Shown one piece after another: positions 1 to 5,458 of a stretch of 8,273 nucleotides of DNA; within the stretch, counting starts at the first letter, position 1, and the number at the start of each line of letters is the position of its first letter. The notes beneath the pieces are model-generated. The model was not told where the DNA came from. It worked only from the letters and a program-made list of their open reading frames with translations, and made no database searches. Source of the stretch: an uncultured Azospirillum sp. Lineage in GTDB: Bacteria; Pseudomonadota; Alphaproteobacteria; RF32; CAG-239. The DNA is taken from the NCBI GenBank assembly GCA_946184595.1, contig CAMHFM010000029.1:1-8273 (forward strand), given 5' to 3'. Made by a program: the position numbers and the translations under genes.

Positions 1-67
1 CCCGGACTGAAGCCGTCGTTTACCCAGAACCTCCGCCTGTTCTATAATAACTATATAATTTTGTCAA
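1..67. other. Unassigned GC-rich edge sequence upstream of hemW
   Basis: The first 40 bases are much richer in G+C than the rest of the window; after that the sequence becomes very AT-rich. Frame 1 is open from the edge to a TAA at 76-78, and frame 3 from the edge to a TAA at 43-45 (ending ...YPEPPPVL), so the 3' end of an upstream gene is possible, but neither peptide resembles a family I know, including RdgB, the usual neighbour of hemW in this class. A short hairpin, AGAAC 26-30 with GTTCT 39-43, has no T-run after it on the plus strand and is not a convincing terminator. On the minus strand TTGACA (62-67) and TATAGA (41-46) lie 15 bases apart, so an outward promoter for an RNA or gene beyond the edge is also possible. 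Confidence 0.3.
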
Positions 68-1174
68 ATGCTAAATAATAAAATAACACACATGAAACCA
101 TCTGCTCTAGGAATTTATATTCATTGGCCGTTTTGCCGCAGTAAATGCCCTTATTGTGACTTTTATTCGTCAGCAAAAAAATGCACCAATGAAGATGAAT
201 TAATTGAACAATATTGCGAAGATTTACAGTATTATAGAAGCTTAAACGATACCTATCAGGTTCAAAGTATTTTCTTTGGAGGCGGCACCCCTTCACTGAT
301 AAAAGCCGAAAACATAGAAAAGATTATCAATCAAATAACAAAACTGTGGCCTTATAAAACAAATTTAGAAATCTCTTTAGAGGCTAACCCGAATACAAAT
401 CAACCAAACTTATTCAAAGATTTAAAGATGGCGGGAGTTAATCGTTTATCTTTAGGGGTGCAGGCACTTAATGAACCAGATTTGCGATTTCTTGGTCGTA
501 CACACAAATTACAAGACGCCCTACAAGCCATAGATGAAATAACAACTATCTTTGATAATCACTCAATTGATTTAATCTACGCCCGACCAAAGCAAAAATT
601 ATCAGAGTGGCAAAAAGAATTAAAACAAGCCGTCAATTTTGGCTTAAAACATATTTCTTTATACCAGTTAACCATAGAAGAAAACACTGTTTTTGCAAAA
701 AAAGGCATTGAACCTTTAGAAGAACAAGCCGCCACCGAAATGTATATATCAACACAAGAATACTTAAATTCACATGGCTATCCGCAATACGAAGTTTCTA
801 ATTTCGGCCTGCCCTGTATCCATAACTGCGGTTACTGGCAGGGAGAAGATTACATTGGTATCGGAGCCGGCGCACATGGTAGAATACACATTGATAATAA
901 AATTTATGCCACCACACACCATCGCCAATTAGAAGAATTAACTCCGCAACAACGCGCCGAAGAACTCATAATTATGGGTTTGAGAATTTTACAGGGTATT
1001 GATAAAAAAAGATTTGAAAAACAATGCGGATTATCTTTTGATACTTTTATCAATCAGAAAAATTTAGAACTGATGATAAAGCAAAACCTTCTTATCAATT
1101 CTCAAAATAATCTCCGCCCCACTTCTCAAGGATTGCTTGTCCTCAATAAAATTATCGAAGACTTATGTTGTTGA
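68..1174 (+). CDS. hemW: Radical SAM heme chaperone HemW
   Basis: A cytoplasmic heme-binding radical-SAM protein related to coproporphyrinogen dehydrogenase HemN; the family (HemW) is thought to hand heme to respiratory enzymes rather than act in heme synthesis. The protein has 368 residues, the usual family length. The [4Fe-4S]/SAM motif is C23-x3-C27-x2-C30 followed by DFYS; the fourth Cys typical of HemN is absent. GGGTPS is at 71-76, SLEANP at 103-108, RLSLGVQ at 126-132, and the HNxxYW heme-binding motif of HemW is at 252-257 (H252, N253, Y256, W257). GIGAGAHGR (264-272) follows. The alphaproteobacterial 'DLIYARPGQ' region reads ARPKQ here. Neither ATG 68 nor ATG 92 (residue 9) has a good Shine-Dalgarno sequence; the second gives the more usual short lead before YIHWPFC. 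No terminator directly follows the stop; the one at 1340-1368 may serve. Confidence 0.93.
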   Translation: MLNNKITHMKPSALGIYIHWPFCRSKCPYCDFYSSAKKCTNEDELIEQYCEDLQYYRSLNDTYQVQSIFFGGGTPSLIKAENIEKIINQITKLWPYKTNLEISLEANPNTNQPNLFKDLKMAGVNRLSLGVQALNEPDLRFLGRTHKLQDALQAIDEITTIFDNHSIDLIYARPKQKLSEWQKELKQAVNFGLKHISLYQLTIEENTVFAKKGIEPLEEQAATEMYISTQEYLNSHGYPQYEVSNFGLPCIHNCGYWQGEDYIGIGAGAHGRIHIDNKIYATTHHRQLEELTPQQRAEELIIMGLRILQGIDKKRFEKQCGLSFDTFINQKNLELMIKQNLLINSQNNLRPTSQGLLVLNKIIEDLCC

Positions 1175-1212
1175 CAAATAACGCTTGCATTTTAATCTGA
1201 TTCTTTTATAGT
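1171..1212 (+). promoter_or_regulatory. Candidate sigma70-type promoters for the structured RNA
   Basis: Two overlapping candidates lie just after hemW. One has CTTGCA (1184-1189), a 17-base spacer and TATAGT (1207-1212), giving a start near 1218-1220, inside the first hairpin. The other has a perfect -35 TTGACA (1171-1176, overlapping the hemW stop), a 16-base spacer and a poor -10 TAATCT (1193-1198), giving a start near 1205, before the first hairpin. The second fits the RNA structure better, the first has the better -10. Sequence match only. Confidence 0.4.
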
Positions 1213-1214
1213 TG

Positions 1215-1368
1215 TCTCTGTAAGCAGAGATGCTTACGGAGATTCGAAACCTCCCTAGAAAAAAATAACTCCTTCGTCAGAGGGAGATGGTGGAATATAT
1301 TGAATACACCAAACTGTTTTCTAGCAGGTTTCGAACTCCCTCACCTTTTACCTAAAGGTGAGTTTTTT
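1215..1368 (+). ncRNA. Structured RNA: hairpin, long-range three-way junction and terminator
   Basis: The stretch between hemW and the HTH gene folds almost completely. P1 pairs 1215-1225 with 1232-1242 (11 bp, one G-T wobble, 6-base loop). P2 follows immediately: 1243-1252 (TTCGAAACCT) pairs with 1326-1335 (AGGTTTCGAA), and 1255-1262 (CTAGAAAA) with 1317-1324 (TTTTCTAG), 18 pairs interrupted only by a small internal loop. Inside P2 are two hairpins: 1269-1275 with 1280-1286 (7 bp, loop GTCA) and 1288-1292 with 1307-1311 (5 bp, 14-base loop). An intrinsic terminator follows after four bases. No open reading frame of note lies within it. It could be an independent small RNA or a leader of the HTH gene, whose ribosome-binding site starts 12 bases after the T-run. 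I do not recognise it as 6S, SRP, tmRNA, RNase P RNA or a known riboswitch. Confidence 0.6.
1340..1368 (+). terminator. Intrinsic terminator ending the structured RNA
   Basis: CTCACCTTT (1340-1348) pairs perfectly with AAAGGTGAG (1354-1362) around the loop TACCT, and six T follow (1363-1368). It lies between the structured RNA and the HTH start codon, so it either ends a separate RNA or acts as an attenuator for the HTH gene. It may also end hemW transcripts. The base of its left arm overlaps a segment that can pair elsewhere (1336-1342 with 1280-1286). Confidence 0.85.
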
Positions 1369-1379
1369 GTTGCAAAACA

Positions 1380-1385
1380 AGGGAG
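1380..1385 (+). promoter_or_regulatory. Ribosome-binding site of the HTH gene, complementary to leader segments
   Basis: AGGGAG stands 10 bases before ATG 1396. Its GGGAG (1381-1385) is exactly complementary to CTCCC at 1336-1340 and at 1251-1255 in the upstream structured RNA, so the site could be masked if those segments are free and transcription reads past the terminator. The complementarity is seen; the control is inferred. Confidence 0.5.
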
Positions 1386-1395
1386 CTAAGAAAAT

Positions 1396-1611
1396 ATGAA
1401 ACATAGTAACATTCTCAAAAAAGAACTCGGGATACAACTCGGTATTTTGCGCCTGAAAAAGCGCAAAACAATCCAATCAGTCGCCAAAGATTTAGGCTGG
1501 AAAGAACACGTTGTTGACCAGATTGAAAACGGATATCACCACACGTGGAAACTTTATTATGAGCTCTTAAAATATTATCACGGCGAAATCGGAATTATCT
1601 TGAACCCATAG
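1396..1611 (+). CDS. Small XRE/Cro-like helix-turn-helix protein
   Basis: A 71-residue, basic protein consisting of little more than one helix-turn-helix domain, roughly residues 11-66. The pattern LGILRLKKRKTIQSVAKDLG (15-34) followed by WKEHVVDQIENG (35-46) matches helices 1-3 of XRE/Cro-type repressors, in which the IENG step ends the recognition helix. The hydrophobic tail (YYELLKYYHGEIGIIL) fits the closing helices. The start is well supported: AGGGAG at 1380-1385 lies 10 bases before the ATG. It ends with TAG at 1609-1611 and has its own terminator at 1667-1702. It follows the structured RNA and terminator, so its expression may depend on read-through, unless an undetected promoter lies in 1369-1395. 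No partner toxin, integrase or phage gene is visible. DNA-binding is inferred from the fold; its target and role are unknown. Confidence 0.75.
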   Translation: MKHSNILKKELGIQLGILRLKKRKTIQSVAKDLGWKEHVVDQIENGYHHTWKLYYELLKYYHGEIGIILNP

Positions 1612-1629
1612 TTCCTCTCTTTGCCTCTC

Positions 1630-1653
1630 GGAGTTAGTTTAGAAGATAACTCC
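1630..1653. repeat. Short inverted repeat after the HTH gene
   Basis: GGAGTTA (1630-1636) pairs with TAACTCC (1647-1653) around a 10-base loop. No T-run follows on either strand, so it is not an intrinsic terminator by itself. TAACTCC also occurs at 1266-1272 inside the structured RNA, so the left arm could pair with either copy. It may be an operator, an RNA 3' stem, or chance. Confidence 0.45.
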
Positions 1654-1657
1654 TCTC

Positions 1658-1702
1658 AAAAAAATCGGAGCCGTACTGGAAACGCGGCTCCTTTTTTCTT
1701 TT
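1658..1702. terminator. Bidirectional terminator between the HTH gene and ppiC
   Basis: GGAGCCG (1667-1673) pairs with CGGCTCC (1685-1691) around an 11-base loop. On the plus strand TTTTTTCTTTTT follows (1692-1703), ending the HTH transcript. On the minus strand the same stem is followed by seven T (complement of 1658-1664), ending the ppiC transcript that converges from the right. Confidence 0.85.
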
Positions 1703-1718
1703 TACTTTCGGATAACCT

Positions 1719-2522
1719 TTACTTTAATTCAGAACCATCAAGATTATACTTCGTAACTTTAGCACTCTTTTCTAAAGTATCAACAGCATCAGCCAAAGCC
1801 TGTTGTGTCAACATACCTTCAATTTGCGGACGAACTTCATCCAACTGCTGCGGTTTAGCATCACGAATATCATCAACAATAATAACATGATAACCGAACT
1901 TTGTCTTAACAGGTTTATCTGAATACTGACCTTTTTTCATAGAGAAAGCAGCTTCACCAAATTCAGGAACCATCATATTTTTAGTAAAGTAGCCTAAATC
2001 AGCCTCATCTTTAGAATATTTTTTAGCTAACTCATCAAATTTAGCACCTTTTTTCAACTGAGCGATAACATCATTGGCAACTTTTTCATCATCAACCAAA
2101 ATGTGTCTGGCTTTAACTTCCTGTTGACCTTTGAATTTTTCAACATACTCAGCATAAACTTTTTGAACGGCAGCATCATTAACTTTATCTTTCAATTGCT
2201 TTTCTAAATACAATTTACGAGCCAGTTCTTCTTTTGCAATTTCAAGCTGATCTTTATATTCCTGAGTTTCAGAAATTTTAGCATTTGCCGCAGCTTGAGA
2301 AATCACTTTTCCTTTTACAAAAAATTCCAATGCCTTTGGATAAAACTCATCAAAAGGAACACTTGAATTGATTTTCGGATTAGTTTCATAAGCTTTTTTA
2401 ACTTCAGCAACAGTAATTTTAATACCGTTAACTTCCGCAGCCAAACCATCTTTACCTTCTGCATACGCATTAGCGCTCATCATTACTGCAAGCATAGCGA
2501 ATGCTATATATTTTTTTTGCAT
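1719..2522 (-). CDS. Periplasmic parvulin-type peptidyl-prolyl cis-trans isomerase
   Basis: Isomerises proline peptide bonds in exported proteins; a PpiC/PrsA/SurA-like folding helper. The 267-residue precursor has a signal peptide (MQKK, hydrophobic 6-15, then ANAYA) with likely cleavage after A21. Residues 22-135 form a helical, Lys/Glu-rich chaperone-like part. The parvulin domain spans about 136-220, with ARHILV 138-143, LGYF 176-179, MVPEF 184-188 and FGYH 209-212. The expected active-site residues are present: H140, D172, M184, F188 and H212. The loop between D172 and LGYF is about five residues shorter than in SurA or PpiC, lacking the usual Gly-Gly. There is no lipobox Cys, so it should be soluble in the periplasm. 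The start is fixed by GGAGG (complement of 2529-2533), six bases before the ATG. It is transcribed away from secA, a common alphaproteobacterial pairing, and ends at a bidirectional terminator. Confidence 0.92.
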   Translation of the reverse strand: MQKKYIAFAMLAVMMSANAYAEGKDGLAAEVNGIKITVAEVKKAYETNPKINSSVPFDEFYPKALEFFVKGKVISQAAANAKISETQEYKDQLEIAKEELARKLYLEKQLKDKVNDAAVQKVYAEYVEKFKGQQEVKARHILVDDEKVANDVIAQLKKGAKFDELAKKYSKDEADLGYFTKNMMVPEFGEAAFSMKKGQYSDKPVKTKFGYHVIIVDDIRDAKPQQLDEVRPQIEGMLTQQALADAVDTLEKSAKVTKYNLDGSELK

Positions 2523-2556
2523 AACTGACCTCCGATAAAAATTTTATATCAGGAAA

Positions 2557-2584
2557 AATATAATACATCTGAAATAAAATCCAA
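2557..2584 (-). promoter_or_regulatory. Candidate promoter of the parvulin gene
   Basis: Read on the minus strand, TTGGAT (complement of 2579-2584) and TATATT (complement of 2557-2562) are 16 bases apart and lie about 35 bases before the start codon. The region is very AT-rich, so other assignments are possible. Confidence 0.35.
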
Positions 2585-2632
2585 TCATTATTTTCTCAAT
2601 TGGTTATAACTTGTGAATTGTAAAGTAAACTA

Positions 2633-2661
2633 TTGACTTTAGGCTATATAAACACTAAATG
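2633..2661 (+). promoter_or_regulatory. Candidate promoter of secA
   Basis: TTGACT (2633-2638) is one base from the -35 consensus; 17 bases on is the weak -10 TAAATG (2656-2661). The predicted start leaves a leader of about 33 bases to ATG 2701. No SecM-like arrest peptide gene or long leader precedes secA, unlike in enterobacteria. Confidence 0.4.
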
Positions 2662-2700
2662 TTAGTATAACTTAATATAGATAAAAAGGTGAAGAATATA

Positions 2701-5427
2701 ATGCTAGGTAAAATCGCCCGCTGTATCTTCGGCAGCGCCAATGATAGGTTTGTTAATAAACAACATAAAATCGTCCAACAAATTAACCGTTTGGAACCTG
2801 ATTTTGAAAAATTAAATGATACGGAACTAAAAGCTAAAACCGATGAATTCAGACAAAGACTGAAAGACGGTGAAACTCTCGATATGCTATTGCCGGAGGC
2901 GTTTGCTACGGTCCGAGAAGCCGCAAAAAGAACTTTAGGACAAAGACACTATGATGTCCAATTGATTGGCGGTATCGTTTTACATAAAGGCATGATTGCT
3001 GAAATGAAGACCGGTGAAGGTAAAACCCTCGTAGCAACATTGGCCGCTTATCTAAACGCTCTTGAAGGAAAAGGCGTTCATATTGTCACTGTCAATGATT
3101 ACTTAGCTAAACGTGATGCCGAATGGATGGGACAGGTTTATCGTTTTCTGGGTTTGACCGTTGACTATATCGTCCACGAAAAAAATGATGAAGAACGCCG
3201 CGCCGCTTACAACTGCGATATTATCTACGGCACAAACAACGAATTAGGATTTGACTATCTGCGCGATAATATGAAATTCAGCATGGAAGAAATGGTTCAA
3301 CGTCCATTCAATTATGCTATTGTCGATGAAGTTGACTCCATTTTGATTGATGAAGCCAGAACCCCATTGATTATTTCCGGCGCCGCAGAAGATTCTTCCG
3401 AAAAATACATCAGTGTCAATAAAATCATCCCACAATTAAATCCTTGTGATTATGAAAAAGATGAAAAAGCTAAAAGCGTTGTTTTAACTGAAGTCGGAAT
3501 GGAACATATTGAACAACTGCTAAAATCCGTTGGTTTGATTACAGAGGGCGGTTTATACGACATTAACAACGTTACTCTCGTTCAATATGTCAACCAAGCT
3601 TTACGCGCACATAAGATGCAAACCAAAGACGTTGACTACATTGTTAAAGACGGTAAAGTTATGATCATTGACGAATTTACCGGTCGTATTATGGAAGGAC
3701 GTCGTTATTCAGATGGTTTACACCAAGCAATTGAAGCTAAAGAAGGCGTCAAAATTCAATCCGAAAATCAAACATTAGCTTCCATTACTTTCCAAAACTA
3801 CTTCCGTCTCTATCCTAAATTATCTGGTATGACCGGAACAGCAATGACTGAAGAAGCTGAGTTTGGTGATATTTACAATTTAAATTGCGTTGAAATTCCA
3901 ACTAATCGTCCTGTTATTCGTATTGATGAACATGATGTTATTTACCGGACAGAAAAAGAAAAGTATAAAGCAATTATTGATACTATTCTTGAATGCCACG
4001 CAAAAGGACAACCTGTCCTTGTTGGTACAACATCAATTGAAAAATCAGAATTAATCGCAAACATGCTGGCTGCCAATTCTGATGTAAAATTCCAAGTATT
4101 AAATGCTCGCCATCACGAAAAAGAAGCAGCTATTGTCGCCCAAGCAGGTGTTTTAGGTGCAATCACAATTGCAACCAATATGGCTGGACGCGGTACTGAT
4201 ATTCAGCTCGGTGGTAACTTGGATATGAGATTAAAAGCTGAATTAAAAGGCGATGAAACACCGGAACAAATTGCATCGATAAAAGAAAAACTTAAACAAG
4301 AAATTGAAGAAAATAAAGCTAAAGTATTAGCTGCGGGTGGTTTATATATTTTAGGTACAGAACGCCATGAAAGCCGTCGTATAGATAACCAACTACGCGG
4401 ACGTTCCGGCCGCCAAGGAGACCCGGGAACATCAAAATTCTTCCTTTCATTAGAAGATGATTTGATGCGCATTTTCGGTTCTGAAAAAATGTCCATTATG
4501 CTTAAACGTTTAGGCCTTCCAGAAGGAGAAGCTTTAGTTCACCCGTGGATTAGTAAAGCCCTTGAAAAAGCCCAACAAAAAGTCGAAGAACGTAACTTTG
4601 ATATTCGTAAAAACTTACTCAAATATGATAATGTCATGAATGATCAACGTAAGGTTATTTACGAACAACGCAAAGAATTGATGAAAGCAACCGACGTTTC
4701 TGAGACCATTCGGGATATGCGTGAAGAATACATTTCTGACTTAATATCTTATTACTTGCCACGTCATCAAACCCCGAAAGAATGGGATTTAACACAATTA
4801 TCTCAAGAGTTACTGAACATTACCGGCATTGAATTTCCTCTCGCAAAATGGGCTGGAGAATCTGAAATAGATGTCGATACAATGGAAACTAAAACTCTTG
4901 AAATACTTGAAAAAGAATTGGAAACAAAGAATGCTCACGTTCCAGCTGAAATTATGCGTATGCTGGAAAAGAATATTCTGTTACAAGTTCTCGATCAGTT
5001 ATGGAAAGATCATATTGCAACACTCGATTTGATGCGTCATACAATTGTGCTTCGCGCTTATGGGCAGAAAGACCCTCTGATTGAATACAAAAAAGAAGCC
5101 TTTAACATGTTCGCTCAATTACTCGATCAACTCAGAGAAAAAGTAACTTTCTTACTCTGTCGTGCAACAATTGAAGCTGATACGGCAGAAAGCTGGCAAA
5201 ATGCTCCTCATCGTCCGACCAGAATGCAAGAAGTACACGAGCAACCCCAAAACATTGTCGGTCGTCAAACATCTCCGGAAAGCGATGAACAACGCAATAC
5301 GCCATTCGTTTACGGACAGCAAGCTTTTGATCAAAACAATCCTGAAACATGGGGGAAAATATCACGCAACGCACCATGCCCTTGCGGTAGTGGTAAGAAA
5401 TACAAACATTGCCATGGTCAACTTTAA
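2701..5427 (+). CDS. secA: Preprotein translocase ATPase SecA
   Basis: The motor of the general secretion pathway, which couples ATP hydrolysis to preprotein movement through SecYEG at the inner membrane. With ATG 2701 it has 908 residues, normal length. The Walker A motif GEGKT is at 105-109 and the Walker B/DEAD-like motif begins DEVDSILIDEAR at 209. The preprotein-crosslinking domain should occupy about 221-375, SGMTGTA lies near 375-381, MAGRGTD is at 494-500 and the arginine-finger region QLRGRSGRQG at 564-573. A charged insertion (GDETPEQIASIKEKLKQ onward) before LAAGGLYILG is of the alphaproteobacterial type. The C-terminal zinc site is C893, C895, C904 and H905, expected to bind SecB and lipid. 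The reading frame can begin at GTG 2689, but that codon overlaps the AAGGTGA Shine-Dalgarno sequence (2686-2692) and the conserved N-terminus MLGKIARCIFGSANDR starts at 2701. Intact, with no frameshift. Confidence 0.97.
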   Translation: MLGKIARCIFGSANDRFVNKQHKIVQQINRLEPDFEKLNDTELKAKTDEFRQRLKDGETLDMLLPEAFATVREAAKRTLGQRHYDVQLIGGIVLHKGMIAEMKTGEGKTLVATLAAYLNALEGKGVHIVTVNDYLAKRDAEWMGQVYRFLGLTVDYIVHEKNDEERRAAYNCDIIYGTNNELGFDYLRDNMKFSMEEMVQRPFNYAIVDEVDSILIDEARTPLIISGAAEDSSEKYISVNKIIPQLNPCDYEKDEKAKSVVLTEVGMEHIEQLLKSVGLITEGGLYDINNVTLVQYVNQALRAHKMQTKDVDYIVKDGKVMIIDEFTGRIMEGRRYSDGLHQAIEAKEGVKIQSENQTLASITFQNYFRLYPKLSGMTGTAMTEEAEFGDIYNLNCVEIPTNRPVIRIDEHDVIYRTEKEKYKAIIDTILECHAKGQPVLVGTTSIEKSELIANMLAANSDVKFQVLNARHHEKEAAIVAQAGVLGAITIATNMAGRGTDIQLGGNLDMRLKAELKGDETPEQIASIKEKLKQEIEENKAKVLAAGGLYILGTERHESRRIDNQLRGRSGRQGDPGTSKFFLSLEDDLMRIFGSEKMSIMLKRLGLPEGEALVHPWISKALEKAQQKVEERNFDIRKNLLKYDNVMNDQRKVIYEQRKELMKATDVSETIRDMREEYISDLISYYLPRHQTPKEWDLTQLSQELLNITGIEFPLAKWAGESEIDVDTMETKTLEILEKELETKNAHVPAEIMRMLEKNILLQVLDQLWKDHIATLDLMRHTIVLRAYGQKDPLIEYKKEAFNMFAQLLDQLREKVTFLLCRATIEADTAESWQNAPHRPTRMQEVHEQPQNIVGRQTSPESDEQRNTPFVYGQQAFDQNNPETWGKISRNAPCPCGSGKKYKHCHGQL

Positions 5428-5428
5428 T

Positions 5429-5458
5429 AAAAAAGCCGTCTCATAAGACGGCTTTTTT
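5429..5458. terminator. Shared bidirectional terminator of secA and era
   Basis: GCCGTCT (5435-5441) pairs with AGACGGC (5446-5452) around CATA; the stem is flanked by six A (5429-5434) and six T (5453-5458), so it works in both directions. It sits two bases after the secA stop and directly against the era stop, so both converging transcripts end here. Confidence 0.92.

Noticed and set aside
51..296. Minus-strand open frame antisense to the start of hemW
   Set aside because: It lies mostly opposite conserved radical-SAM codons, has no recognisable domain and no ribosome-binding site.
1236..1256. T-arm-like GGAGATTCGAAACCTCC as the 3' half of a permuted tRNA
   Set aside because: The closing pair is a mismatch, no acceptor strand or CCA follows, and the segment is better explained by P1 and the long P2 stem.
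1215..1368. Structured RNA as 6S RNA, SRP RNA, two-piece tmRNA or RNase P RNA
   Set aside because: 6S is one long interrupted hairpin, not a three-way junction; no SRP tetraloop motif, no tag-encoding frame or CCA-terminated acceptor piece, and no RNase P core motifs were found.
1215..1611. Retron or type III toxin-antitoxin locus
   Set aside because: No reverse transcriptase is present, the RNA lacks tandem repeats, and the protein is an HTH domain, not a ToxN-like nuclease.
1621..1890. Plus-strand open frame of 89 codons
   Set aside because: It covers a terminator and then runs antisense through the parvulin gene; composition and Ser-rich sequence look like a shadow.
2689..2700. GTG at 2689 as the secA start
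   Set aside because: It overlaps the Shine-Dalgarno sequence and adds four residues before the conserved MLGKIARCIFGSANDR start.
5162..5446. Plus-strand open frame of 94 codons at the end of secA
   Set aside because: It is out of frame with the conserved SecA tail and reads through the terminator stem; a shadow.
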